Origin: Pseudomonas sp. M30-35
GTDB lineage: Bacteria > Pseudomonadota > Gammaproteobacteria > Pseudomonadales > Pseudomonadaceae
Length of the DNA stretch: 64,000 nucleotides
Assembly (NCBI RefSeq): GCF_002163625.1
Contig: NZ_CP020892.1
Coordinates: 4,030,001-4,094,000, forward strand
Reading direction: 5' to 3'
A model generated the notes under the pieces. It saw only the letters and a list, made by a program, of their open reading frames with translations, made no database searches and was not told the origin of the DNA. The translations under genes were made by a program, and so were the position numbers. Of the stretch, positions 29,033 through 36,855 are shown piece after piece (position 1 is the first letter of the stretch; each line of letters starts with the position of its first letter).

Positions 29033-29596
29033 ATGAAACGCCATATATTATTACTCGCCAGCATCTTGCTGCTGAGTGCCTGTCAAAGTATTCAAATTGA
29101 CCGCGACTACGACCCCAACCGAGACTTTGCCAGCTACCAAAGCTGGTCTTGGCAAAGTCCGGCACTGACCTACTCGCCAGATGATCCACGCCTAAAAAGC
29201 GATCTGACAGAGCAACGCATCCGTGATGCGGTAAAGGACCAGTTTGAACAACGCGGCTTACGTGAAGCGCCTGCCAATACGAAAGCCGATCTCAGTGTTC
29301 AAGTTGCACTGATAGTCGATGACCGGCAAAACCTCTACACCACCAACTACGGTGGCGGTTGGAACAACGCGTGGGGCGGTGGTTATTGGGGCGGCCCGAT
29401 CTACACCGAAACCCAGACTGTCGATTACAAGGTCGGCACCTTGCAGGTAGATCTCTACGACGGCAAAGACAAAAAACTGGTGTGGCGTGGCAGCGCCCAG
29501 CAAGTCATGCCGCGTAATACGCTTAGCCCAACCGAGCGCGAAGCCGCAATCCGCGAGACCGTGACCAAAGTACTCAGCCAGTATCCACCGCGTTGA
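29033..29596 (+). CDS. DUF4136 lipoprotein (second copy)
   Basis: A 187-residue lipoprotein with lipobox LSAC (Cys17). Like its neighbour upstream it has 'FASYQSWSW', 'KADLSVQVALIVDD', a Gly/Trp/Tyr-rich loop and 'VDLYDGKDKKLVWRGSAQQV', ending QYPPR (compare SYPPD in the first copy). The two probably arose by old duplication. Its stop overlaps the TTG start of the GNAT gene (TTGA), so it begins the coupled GNAT-DsrE-lipoyl carrier operon. Confidence 0.85.
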   Translation: MKRHILLLASILLLSACQSIQIDRDYDPNRDFASYQSWSWQSPALTYSPDDPRLKSDLTEQRIRDAVKDQFEQRGLREAPANTKADLSVQVALIVDDRQNLYTTNYGGGWNNAWGGGYWGGPIYTETQTVDYKVGTLQVDLYDGKDKKLVWRGSAQQVMPRNTLSPTEREAAIRETVTKVLSQYPPR

Positions 29597-30090
29597 TCAC
29601 AGTATCCAAACCCCACCGGCTTAGCCAGCGGCCTGCAGAGGAGCGGGATCTACTCACCGTTGCCACCTTTGTCCGCAGCGCCAATGAGCTGTTCTATTGC
29701 TACCCCAAGGCGAGTTGGCCGCTAACGCCTGCTCAAATCGCTGATGCCATCAGCAATCGGCGTGACAGCACGGTTGTCTTGCTCAACAATGAAGTGGTCG
29801 GTTTCGCCAACTTTTATCAATGGAAAACGGGCGTCTATTGCGCGCTTGGCAATGTGATGGTCTCGCCTAACACACGTGGTCAAGGAGTCGCGCGTTATCT
29901 GGTACAGGTAATGGAAGAACGAGCGCGTACTCATCAGCAGGCTAGACGTATGCGCCTGTCATGCTTCAATGGTAATACCGCAGGCCTGCTACTCTACAGC
30001 CAACTGGGTTATGACCCGTACGCCATCGTCGAACGCGAAGCTCCGGACGGGCAACGCGTCGCGTTAATTCAGATGGACAAAGCCTTATGA
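29593..30090 (+). CDS. GNAT-family N-acetyltransferase
   Basis: A 165-residue acetyltransferase with the GNAT fold. The acetyl-CoA pyrophosphate loop is 'NTRGQGVARYLVQVM' (Q/RxxGxG/A) near 95-109, preceded by 'CALGNVMVSPN' (beta 4). 'GLLLYSQLGYDPYAIVE' lies near the C-terminus. It has a TTG start overlapping the previous stop by four bases and a 4-base ATGA overlap with the following DsrE gene. The acceptor substrate is unknown. Confidence 0.85.
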   Translation: MITVSKPHRLSQRPAEERDLLTVATFVRSANELFYCYPKASWPLTPAQIADAISNRRDSTVVLLNNEVVGFANFYQWKTGVYCALGNVMVSPNTRGQGVARYLVQVMEERARTHQQARRMRLSCFNGNTAGLLLYSQLGYDPYAIVEREAPDGQRVALIQMDKAL

Positions 30091-30461
30091 GCGACACCGC
30101 CATCCAGCACATCCTGATTGTGGTCAACAGCGGCCCAAGTACACCCGCACGCTGTGCGGCGCCGTTTTACACCGCCACACTACTGGCCTGCATGGATGCG
30201 CAAGTGACGGTGTTCCTCAGTGGTGAAGCGGCGCAGTTGGCGCAAGTTGAAGTGGCCGATAACCTGTATGCAGCCACTGACGGCGAACCCGTCAGGCACT
30301 TTATTCAGCAGGCCAAAAGCGCAGGTGTGCGCCTGTTAATGTGCCGAGCGCCGGGCGTTGCAATCGACGAAAGTAGCCTCATCCCGGAGCTGGATGAAAT
30401 CGCCAGCGGTGGCGAGCTGGCACAGATGATTCTTGAATACGACAAAGTCCTGAGCCTATGA
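30087..30461 (+). CDS. DsrE-like family protein
   Basis: A 124-residue protein with the DsrE/F fold pattern: 'HILIVVNSGPSTPARCAAPFYTATLLACMDAQVTVFLSGEA' at the start and 'SAGVRLLMCRAPGVA' later. DsrE-family proteins carry sulfur as persulfide on cysteine. Cys22 (in PARCAAP), Cys34 and Cys86 (in LLMCRA) are candidates. It overlaps both neighbours by four bases. The direct partner downstream is a lipoyl-carrier protein, a pairing also known from lipoate-linked sulfur-oxidation (sHdr) systems; a link is only suggested. Confidence 0.75.
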   Translation: MSDTAIQHILIVVNSGPSTPARCAAPFYTATLLACMDAQVTVFLSGEAAQLAQVEVADNLYAATDGEPVRHFIQQAKSAGVRLLMCRAPGVAIDESSLIPELDEIASGGELAQMILEYDKVLSL

Positions 30462-30916
30462 AGCTGAACGGTTTGGAATTCCCCGATGACCTGCTCTACG
30501 CACCCGATCACAATCTGTGGTTACGCGAAGAAACCGACGCCACGCTAACCATTGGCCTCAGTGCTTATGGCTGCGCCAGCTACGGTCAGATCTTCGCCTT
30601 CACGCCCAAACGTGACGGTCAATCCATCGAGGCGGACCGCAGCTTCGGTATCGTCGAATTTGCTAAAGCCGCATCCTCGGCACGCTCGCCGATTGCTGGC
30701 ATCCTGATCGCCAGTAATAGCGAAGTTGTGCGCCGCCCTGCACTGATCAACCAGGATTGTTATGACAAAGGCTGGATGATCCGCTTGCAGCCAAGTGATT
30801 GGGCAAACGCCCGCCAGCAACTGCTCACCGGCGATGCAGCCTTGAAAGCCTTTGCAGAACGCATGCATCTGGATGGCTTCAACCCAGACGATGACGGCGT
30901 TCAAGCACTGCGCTGA
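30458..30916 (+). CDS. GcvH-like lipoyl-carrier protein
   Basis: A 152-residue relative of glycine-cleavage H protein. The start 'PDDLLYAPDHNLWLREE', 'LTIGLSAYGCASYGQIFAFTP' and the lipoylation site 'FGIVEFAKAASSARSPIAG' (Lys near 71) follow the GcvH plan. It is longer at the C-terminus than true GcvH (about 125-130), and no gcvP or gcvT is nearby. It is the last gene of the GNAT-DsrE overlap operon. It is probably a dedicated lipoyl carrier of unknown partner rather than part of glycine cleavage. Confidence 0.8.
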   Translation: MKLNGLEFPDDLLYAPDHNLWLREETDATLTIGLSAYGCASYGQIFAFTPKRDGQSIEADRSFGIVEFAKAASSARSPIAGILIASNSEVVRRPALINQDCYDKGWMIRLQPSDWANARQQLLTGDAALKAFAERMHLDGFNPDDDGVQALR

Positions 30917-31017
30917 ACACCCAACAGATTGAGTCAGCCGCCTCGACCGATAAGAGCAAGCTGTAGAGTGCGGTCACCCAAACTTGTAGGTACTACCCAT
31001 GGGCCATGGACATTCAG

Positions 31018-31254
31018 CGTTCATTGCTCATTGCTAAAACTCTCCTAGCCAATCTGGAAGATCTGCTCACCGCGCACGGCGGCGAACTCCTTGGTCTCCC
31101 GCACCGCTGCGTTAAGTTTGTCCACACCGGCAATCGTACCCACGGTTGCAATGATCACTATGTTTGGCTTCGTTACCTGCTGCGCATCGGCAGTGGGAAG
31201 TCCAACCAGGAGCAGGATTGATACACATTTGCAGAGCCCCTTGGTGTATTGCAT
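31018..31254 (-). pseudogene. Broken N-terminus of a periplasmic asparaginase/glutaminase
   Basis: A signal peptide (MQYTKGLCKCVSILLLVG) is followed by 'KPNIVIIATVGTIAG', recognisable as the start of type II asparaginase, but the catalytic-loop ATGG is ATVG. About 20 residues expected after GTIAG are missing before 'VDKLNAAV'. The match 'VRGEQIFQIG' then meets TAG at 31045. Homology continues in frame past the stop ('ESFSNEQ', as in ASESxTN) and is lost at about 31020. It is clearly a decayed remnant at the left border of the hydroxyaspartate island. Confidence 0.75.
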
Positions 31255-31368
31255 GTTGCCTCCTCGCGGCTTTACGCCGCGAATTTAATAGAATTATGCG
31301 GTAATGGGTGCGGAGCGGATTCCGCCCCGCACTGGGTCAGGTCGTAGATCAATCGCGTATGGATTGAG

Positions 31369-32691
31369 CTAGTTCTGATCAATTAGTCGGCTAGCGAACG
31401 TTTCGTCGCCTTTGAGCACATGGGGTGTATTGAAGACGGCCTCATCGAGTTCGCCTTCACTGCGCGCGACCACGCAGGCTACTGCGCTGTCGCCGGCCAC
31501 GTTCACCGCGGTACGCGCCATGTCGAGAATCCGGTCGATGCCGGCGATGATCGCGATGCCTTCAAGCGGTAGGCCGACCGAAGTCAGTACCAGCGACAAC
31601 ATGATCAGCCCGGCGCCGGGTACGCCAGCGGTGCCAATGGAGGCCAGTGTCGAGGTCAGTACGATGGTCAGGTACTGACTGGCGTTCAGATCGATACCGT
31701 ACACCTGGGCGATGAACACCGCACAAACACCTTGATACAAGGCGGTGCCATCCATGTTGATGGTGGCCCCCAGGGGTAGGACGAAGCTAGAGACACGGCG
31801 CGATACGCCAAGATTCCGTTCGGCCGACATCATCGTGACCGGCAGCGTTCCCGAGCTGGAGGTGCTGGTAAAGGCGACCATGATCGGCTCAATGCTGCCC
31901 TGGAAGTACCGTAGCGGGCTGAGCCGAGCGACCAGCTTGATCAGCCCCCCGTAGACCACCAGCGCATGCACGGCGCAACCGAGATAGACCATTGCAATAA
32001 CCTTCGCCAGCGGCGCCAGCAGGTCGAGCCCATAGGTGCCGGCTACCCAGGTCATCAGCGCGAACACGCCATAAGGGGCGAAGGAAATTATGATCGACGT
32101 AAGCTTGTACATGACTTCAGCTGCCGACTCGAAGAGACGTTTCAGCGGTTTTGCGGTGTCTCCCGCGAGTACGATCGCCATACCGAGCAGGATCGCGAAC
32201 ACGATGATCTGCAGCACGTTGCCGGTCGCGAAAGCTTCGATCGGGTTAGTCGGCACGAGTCCCAAGAGGGTGTCGGTGATTGACGGCGCGTCCTGGGCTG
32301 CAACGGTTTTCGCTGCGCCAAGATCGATACCGACACCGGGCTTAAACACGGCTGCCAGCGCGAGTCCGATTGAGATCGCTACCGCAGTGGTTGCCAGGTA
32401 CAGGGCGAAAGTCTTCGCACTGAGCCGCCCCATGGTGGCGAGGTCCTGCAGCGAGGCGACACCAGTGACCAGCGAGATGAAGATCAGCGGCACGATCAGC
32501 ATCTTGATCCCACGGATGAAGAGATCGCCGATCGGCTTAACGCTGGCAGCGAGTTCCGCGTTGCCGGTCTGGTTAAGCACGGTGCCTAGGATCACACCAA
32601 GCGTCAGCGCGATGAAAATCTGCTTCCAGAGCTGCATTCCGGTCCAGAAAGCGAAAGGTCTGCGACGAGCGGGTGAAGATGAGTTTTTCAT
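31369..32691 (-). CDS. Na+/H+-dicarboxylate (DAACS family) symporter
   Basis: A 440-residue inner-membrane symporter of the GltP/DctA family that would import glutamate, aspartate or related dicarboxylates. Family motifs: 'IGDLFIRGIKMLIVPLIFISLVTGVASL' region, the 'TSTSSSGTLPVTM' hairpin, 'LPLGATINMDGTALYQGV' and 'AGVPGAGLIMLSLVL'. The ATG at 32691 follows AGGAGAACGACA; the extra 17 residues upstream are not conserved. It is last in the minus-strand run ammonia-lyase, RidA, symporter, so it probably takes up hydroxyaspartate or aspartate. Confidence 0.88.
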   Translation of the reverse strand: MKNSSSPARRRPFAFWTGMQLWKQIFIALTLGVILGTVLNQTGNAELAASVKPIGDLFIRGIKMLIVPLIFISLVTGVASLQDLATMGRLSAKTFALYLATTAVAISIGLALAAVFKPGVGIDLGAAKTVAAQDAPSITDTLLGLVPTNPIEAFATGNVLQIIVFAILLGMAIVLAGDTAKPLKRLFESAAEVMYKLTSIIISFAPYGVFALMTWVAGTYGLDLLAPLAKVIAMVYLGCAVHALVVYGGLIKLVARLSPLRYFQGSIEPIMVAFTSTSSSGTLPVTMMSAERNLGVSRRVSSFVLPLGATINMDGTALYQGVCAVFIAQVYGIDLNASQYLTIVLTSTLASIGTAGVPGAGLIMLSLVLTSVGLPLEGIAIIAGIDRILDMARTAVNVAGDSAVACVVARSEGELDEAVFNTPHVLKGDETFASRLIDQN

Positions 32692-32885
32692 TGTCGTTCT
32701 CCTGCTTATTGTTTTTTTATCCCCGGTATTTCCGGGTTTCAACTACAACGTCATATCGCTTGCGTGCACACCAAGCGCCGATCGCTGGAGCGCGAGGCTC
32801 AGGCTCTTCGGCTATATTGGAGATAACGCCGCAATTCCCCAGATAGCGCACCGCAGCTAAGCCTCCGCTGAACCCTCAAGACGGG

Positions 32886-33311
32886 TTAGCCGAGGCTTGT
32901 CATTTTAGGGGTGACCAACGCAATCGCCTCCAGCTCAACGGCGAGCCCAAAGTGCAACTGCGATACGCCGGCGACCGCTCGGGCGGGGCGATGGGTGCCC
33001 ATCCATGCCGCATAGATTTCGTTGAAGAGTGGCCAGCGTTCGATGTCGGTGACGTAGACGCGAACCTGCACCAGGTTTTCCTTGCCGACGCCCGCGCATG
33101 CCAGACAGGCTTCAAGGTTCGCCAGCACCTGGGCTGACTGTTCCTCGAAGGAGCTGCCGATGAGAACCGTCCCATCCGGCTGAATCGGAAGCTGGCCGGA
33201 AATGAAGACCAGGCCGCCCGCCACGCATACGTGGGAGTAATGGCCCACAGGAGGGGTGACCGCCGAGCTGTTTGCACAACTGATGTCGGCGCGTTGGAGG
33301 ATTTGATTCAT
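32886..33311 (-). CDS. RidA-family enamine/imine deaminase
   Basis: A 141-residue Rid/YjgF-family protein. It shows 'GHYSHVCVAGGLVFISGQLP', 'QVLANLEACLACAG' and 'RPARAVAGVSQLHFGLAVELEAIAL'. The conserved Arg in PARAV corresponds to the active-site Arg of RidA. It would hydrolyse the enamine/imine released by PLP dehydratases, which fits the ammonia-lyase gene immediately upstream. Start at ATG 33311 (NQILQRADI); an upstream ATG at 33332 is possible. Confidence 0.88.
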   Translation of the reverse strand: MNQILQRADISCANSSAVTPPVGHYSHVCVAGGLVFISGQLPIQPDGTVLIGSSFEEQSAQVLANLEACLACAGVGKENLVQVRVYVTDIERWPLFNEIYAAWMGTHRPARAVAGVSQLHFGLAVELEAIALVTPKMTSLG

Positions 33312-33422
33312 GGCGTGTATCACTCTGATCAAAGGGCAAAGGAATCCCGTCCTGTCAATCCGAACGGATCACAGCTGGGGGTTATAAAGAGATGGGCGGC
33401 TCGCTGGCTGCCCGCCTTGGCA

Positions 33423-34385
33423 CTACCTGACTAGCAGGCTCGCGAAGCGCGCCATGTCGACGTTGCCGCCACTCACGAGTACACCGATGCGCTTGCCTTT
33501 CAGTTCGGCTTTCATCTGCCGGGCTGCGGCGAATCCGAGGCAGCCCGTGGGCTCGACGACCAGCTTCATGCGGGAGGCGAGGAACTTCATGCAGTCAATC
33601 AGTTCGGCATCCGAAGCGGTGAGGATGTCGTTGACATCCCGCAAGATGATAGGAAAGGTCAGCTTGCCCAGGTGCTGGGTCTGAGCGCCATCGGCAATGG
33701 TCTTGGGGGTGTCGATGTGTACGATGCTGCCTGCGTGGAACGAGCGCTGACCGTCATTGCCCGCCTCCGGCTCGACGCCGTACAGCCCGCAGTTAGACGA
33801 CAGCGCCCGTGTGGCCAGAGCACAGCCGGAAAGCAGGCCGCCGCCGCCCAACGGTACGAATAATGCGTCCAGAGGGCCAACTTCATCGAACAGTTCCTTG
33901 GCGGCCGTGCCCTGACCACAGAGCACGTCAGGGTGATCGTAGGGCGGGATCAACGTCAGGCCATGCGCCTCGGCCAGATCGCGGCCGATCTGCTCGCGGT
34001 CCTCCTTGTAGCGGTCGTAGATCACCACGCTGCCCCCATAACCCTGAGTCGCCGCCACCTTGGCGGCCGGTGCATCGTGCGGCATGACGATCATCGCCGG
34101 AATGCCCAGGAGCTTGGCTGACAGCGCAATGGCCTGCGCGTGATTGCCGGAGGAGAATGCCACGACACCGGCCTTGCGCTGCTCGGGGCTGAACTTCGAC
34201 AGCGCGTTGAATGCACCGCGGAACTTGAAGGCACCCATACGTTGCAGGTTCTCGCATTTGAAGAAGACCTGAGCGCCGAACTCTTCGTCGACGGTGCGCG
34301 AAGTCACCACCGGTGTCTTGTGGGCGTAGCCTTTGATACGTTCCGCCGCGGTGGCAACGTCATCGTAAGAGGGAAGGTTGATCAT
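33423..34385 (-). CDS. L-threo-3-hydroxyaspartate ammonia-lyase-like PLP enzyme
   Basis: A 320-residue fold-type II PLP enzyme of the threonine dehydratase/serine racemase group. The PLP Lys is in 'QRMGAFKFRGAFNAL' (near 53), the asparagine loop is SSGNHAQA and the phosphate loop is 'VPLGGGGLLSG'. Length and the absence of an ACT domain match threo-3-hydroxyaspartate ammonia-lyase, beta-hydroxyaspartate dehydratase (BhcB) and serine/threonine dehydratases, which cannot be fully separated by eye. Context with D-hydroxyaspartate dehydratase, RidA and a dicarboxylate symporter favours 3-hydroxyaspartate to oxaloacetate plus ammonia. The ATG at 34385 is preceded by AGAGAGG. Confidence 0.82.
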   Translation of the reverse strand: MINLPSYDDVATAAERIKGYAHKTPVVTSRTVDEEFGAQVFFKCENLQRMGAFKFRGAFNALSKFSPEQRKAGVVAFSSGNHAQAIALSAKLLGIPAMIVMPHDAPAAKVAATQGYGGSVVIYDRYKEDREQIGRDLAEAHGLTLIPPYDHPDVLCGQGTAAKELFDEVGPLDALFVPLGGGGLLSGCALATRALSSNCGLYGVEPEAGNDGQRSFHAGSIVHIDTPKTIADGAQTQHLGKLTFPIILRDVNDILTASDAELIDCMKFLASRMKLVVEPTGCLGFAAARQMKAELKGKRIGVLVSGGNVDMARFASLLVR

Positions 34386-34446
34386 CGTAATCCTCTCTTG
34401 GCCTGTCACCAGGCCATGCAACGCTGGTGCCCGCACCGGCGGACCC

Positions 34447-34551
34447 CTTCTGGATAATGAGCCGCGCCACAGCCAGGTCCTGCAACGCGAGTCCGGTCAT
34501 GTCGAATACGCTGATGTCTGAGGCCGCGCGGGTATGCGCATCACTTCGCAT
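34447..34551 (-). pseudogene. C-terminal fragment of an ornithine-cyclodeaminase-family gene
   Basis: The minus strand reads 'ASDISVFDMTGLALQDLAVARL', the highly recognisable C-terminal motif of the ornithine cyclodeaminase/mu-crystallin family (D-x-T/V-GLALQDL-x-xA). Nothing of the preceding 280 residues is present: upstream lies the end of the YheO-like regulator. This family includes iminosuccinate reductase (BhcD) of the beta-hydroxyaspartate cycle, so the fragment may be the relic of such a step. The frame runs on to 34360 without further similarity. Confidence 0.65.
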
Positions 34552-35188
34552 AGCTGTACACCGATGCGCGAGAGACGCCCAAGTGCGCGGCGACGGTTTC
34601 CATTGCGCGGCGCAGGTCCAGCAGGCCGGCCGCCTTTAGCTCCTGAACCAGTGCGCGACGGTCTCCCGCCTTGAGCGCGCGAGGCGTAGTGGCCAGACGC
34701 GCCGCGAACTGATCGATGCGGGCGCGGATCGCGTCTGTGCCAGCGGGGTCAAGTGTCTCGCTGGCGGGCGCATTCACCGGCATGGCGACGAACTGGTTTA
34801 ACATGCCCTGAAAGCCCTGGAACATCGTAAGGTCGATGTTCATGCAAAGAGCAGCGATGTATCGCCCCTCGGAATCCTTGATGCCAATCGAGGTGCTCTT
34901 GACCTGTCGGCCGTCCGCAAAGCGGTTCGGATAGTTGGCAATGACCTGCTCGAACTCGGGGTCCATGATGCGGGCAAGGCCAAGTTCGGTGGCTGGATGT
35001 CCGACCTCGCGGTTGGACAGGTTGTTGTGGATCGCCAATACGGCGTGCGAAGGGTCCAGCAGGTCGTGCACCACCACCTCGCAAAAGGGCGCGAAGGTCT
35101 TGGCGAGGCCGTCGGCGACCTGTTTGATTTGTTCGAGCAGCACTCGCTGCTCCGGGGTGCGTATTGTCATGGTAAGGCCAAGTGTCAT
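34541..35188 (-). CDS. YheO-like PAS/helix-turn-helix regulator
   Basis: A 215-residue regulator with an N-terminal YheO-type PAS domain ('FAPFCEVVVHDLLDPSHAVLAIHNNLSNREVGHPATEL', 'KSTSIGIKDSEGRYIAALCMNIDLT'). It ends in a C-terminal helix-turn-helix ('LLDLRRAMETVAAHLGVSRASVYSYAK'). It is divergent from the D-hydroxyaspartate dehydratase gene with a 12-bp inverted repeat between them, so it is the likely controller of the island. ATG 35170 (TIRTPEQ) is an alternative start; neither has a good ribosome site. Confidence 0.82.
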   Translation of the reverse strand: MTLGLTMTIRTPEQRVLLEQIKQVADGLAKTFAPFCEVVVHDLLDPSHAVLAIHNNLSNREVGHPATELGLARIMDPEFEQVIANYPNRFADGRQVKSTSIGIKDSEGRYIAALCMNIDLTMFQGFQGMLNQFVAMPVNAPASETLDPAGTDAIRARIDQFAARLATTPRALKAGDRRALVQELKAAGLLDLRRAMETVAAHLGVSRASVYSYAK

Positions 35189-35199
35189 TAATGATTCTG

Positions 35200-35229
35200 G
35201 ACACTTTGTATTAATTTATACAAAATGTC
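35200..35229. promoter_or_regulatory. Inverted repeat, candidate operator of the YheO-like regulator
   Basis: GACACTTTGTAT and ATACAAAATGTC form a 12-bp inverted repeat with one mismatch, separated by TAATTT. It lies between the divergent regulator and dehydratase genes, 41 bases before the dehydratase ATG, in an AT-rich stretch that would also hold both promoters. Position and symmetry suggest a dimeric operator. Confidence 0.65.
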
Positions 35230-35270
35230 AATCTGCTAACTACACCACGTTTTCAGACCGAGAGAGCTCC

Positions 35271-36404
35271 ATGACCACAATTCAACAGCTTGGTACGCCC
35301 ACCGCCCTCATCGACACGCAGCGCATGCAGCGCAACATCCAGCGCATGCAGGCGCGCATGACCGCCCTCGGGATGAGCTTCCGCCCGCACGTCAAGACCA
35401 CCAAGAGCCTGCCAGTCGTACAGGAGCAGATTGCTGCCGGGGCGCAAGGCATCACCGTCTCTACCCTCAAGGAGGCCGAACAGTTCTTCGAGGCGGGTGT
35501 TACCGACATCCTGTATGCCGTCGGCATGGTCCCGAGCAAACTCCCGCAAGCGCTTGGGCTTCGCCAGCGCGGTTGTGATCTGAAGATCGTCACGGACAAC
35601 GCCGCAGCCGCCCGGGAAATCTGCAACTTCGGGAGCGCGCATGGTGAGGTGTTCGAGGTGTGGATCGAAATCGACACCGACGGCCACCGCTCAGGTATCA
35701 AGCCGGAAGACGACTCCCTGCTCGAGGTCGCGCGCGTGTTGCAGGACGCCGGCATGCAAATGGGTGGCGTCATGACTCACGCGGGGTCCAGCTACGACTG
35801 CGACAACCATGCAGCCCTGCTGGCCATTTCCGAACTGGAACGTGCCGGCGCCGTGCGCGCGGCGCAAAGGCTGCGTGAAGCCGACTTGCCGTGCCCCGTC
35901 GTCAGCATCGGATCGACGCCGACAGCCTTGACGGCCGAACACCTTGAAGGTGTGACCGAGGTGCGCGCCGGCGTCTACGTGTTCTTCGACCTGGTGATGC
36001 ACAACGTCGGCGTGTGCACCACAGACGACATCGCATTGAGCGTCCTCACGACCGTCATTGGTCACCAGACAGAAAAAGGCTGGGCCATCGTCGATGCGGG
36101 GTGGATGGCGATGAGCCGTGACCGTGGCACACAGAAGCAGAAGCATGACTTTGGCTTCGGTCAGGTATGCACCGAGGACGGGAAGGTGCTGGAGGGCTAC
36201 ACCCTGAGCGGCGCCAACCAGGAACATGGGATTCTGTCCCATGCCGGCGAACCGGATCGCAGCATCGTGGAACGCTTCCCGATCGGCACGCGGCTGCGCA
36301 TTCTGCCCAATCACGCTTGCGCCACCGGAGCACAACACCCCGAGTACCAAGCCGTGCTGCCGGATGGGAATACCGAGACTTGGCCTCGCTTCTACGGCTG
36401 GTAA
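35271..36404 (+). CDS. D-threo-3-hydroxyaspartate dehydratase
   Basis: A 377-residue fold-type III (alanine-racemase-like) PLP enzyme. It has 'FRPHVKTTKSLPVV' with the PLP Lys near 42, 'ITVSTLKEAEQFFEAGVTDILYA', 'EIDTDGHRSG', 'VSIGSTPTAL', 'VTEVRAGVYVFFDLVM' and 'ILPNHACATGAQ', which contains the metal-binding His and Cys. The sequence as I recall it from the characterised Delftia enzyme is strikingly close throughout, more so than D-threonine aldolase or D-serine dehydratase. It converts D-threo-3-hydroxyaspartate to oxaloacetate and ammonia. The ATG follows GAGAGCTCC. It is divergent from its likely regulator. Confidence 0.85.
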   Translation: MTTIQQLGTPTALIDTQRMQRNIQRMQARMTALGMSFRPHVKTTKSLPVVQEQIAAGAQGITVSTLKEAEQFFEAGVTDILYAVGMVPSKLPQALGLRQRGCDLKIVTDNAAAAREICNFGSAHGEVFEVWIEIDTDGHRSGIKPEDDSLLEVARVLQDAGMQMGGVMTHAGSSYDCDNHAALLAISELERAGAVRAAQRLREADLPCPVVSIGSTPTALTAEHLEGVTEVRAGVYVFFDLVMHNVGVCTTDDIALSVLTTVIGHQTEKGWAIVDAGWMAMSRDRGTQKQKHDFGFGQVCTEDGKVLEGYTLSGANQEHGILSHAGEPDRSIVERFPIGTRLRILPNHACATGAQHPEYQAVLPDGNTETWPRFYGW

Positions 36405-36410
36405 TCACGG

Positions 36411-36690
36411 TTATACCGCCGGGACCCTGCCCTTGAGCGAACTGCTCAGTGGCATTGCGGCCTCGGACGGGTTCATCCTGCATACGGAGCAGGTCGCGCA
36501 GCTGGATAGCAAGGACATGGATATCGCGACCGGGCACGCCTTGCAGGTACGCTGCTAACACTGGCTGGCACAAGACGATGTCGAAGGCCTGGTCATCACA
36601 CATGGAACCGACACCATCAAGGAAACGTCGTTCTTCCTGTACTCGGTGATCCAGTCGCCCAAGACCGTTGTGCTTAACCGTTGTGCTTAA
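36411..36690 (+). pseudogene. Internal fragment of an asparaginase gene
   Basis: Starting just after the dehydratase stop, the frame reads 'GYTAGTLPLSELLSGI', then 'TEQVAQLDSKDMDIATGHAL', hits TAA at 36556-36558, and continues in the same frame with 'HWLAQDDVEGLVITHGTDTIKETSFFLYSV', the conserved asparaginase THGTDT active-site region. The N-terminal ATGGTIA part and the whole C-terminal half are missing. This is a decayed asparaginase fragment at the right border of the island; its N-terminal part is not the segment found at 31018-31254, which reads on the other strand. Confidence 0.75.
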
Positions 36691-36855
36691 CTGTGCGATG
36701 CGCCCCGCCACCTCCGCAAGTCCTCGACGGGCCGCAGAACCTGTGCGCTGCAATAACCGTGGCTACTATCTTTGCTTTAATTTGATGAATGCTGCTTAGC
36801 CTGAATGCCGCCCTCTGCTAGCTTGAGCCTTATCGGCAATCACGAGGGCATCGGC

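Noticed and set aside
30458..30916. Assignment as genuine glycine-cleavage H protein
   Set aside because: No gcvT or gcvP nearby, a longer C-terminus and diverged sequence outside the lipoyl motif; called GcvH-like carrier instead.
31006..31221. 71-residue plus-strand frame
   Set aside because: It is opposite the recognisable asparaginase remnant and has no coding features of its own.
36055..36753. 232-residue minus-strand frame
   Set aside because: Opposite the 3' part of the D-hydroxyaspartate dehydratase and the asparaginase fragment; a GC-rich shadow frame.
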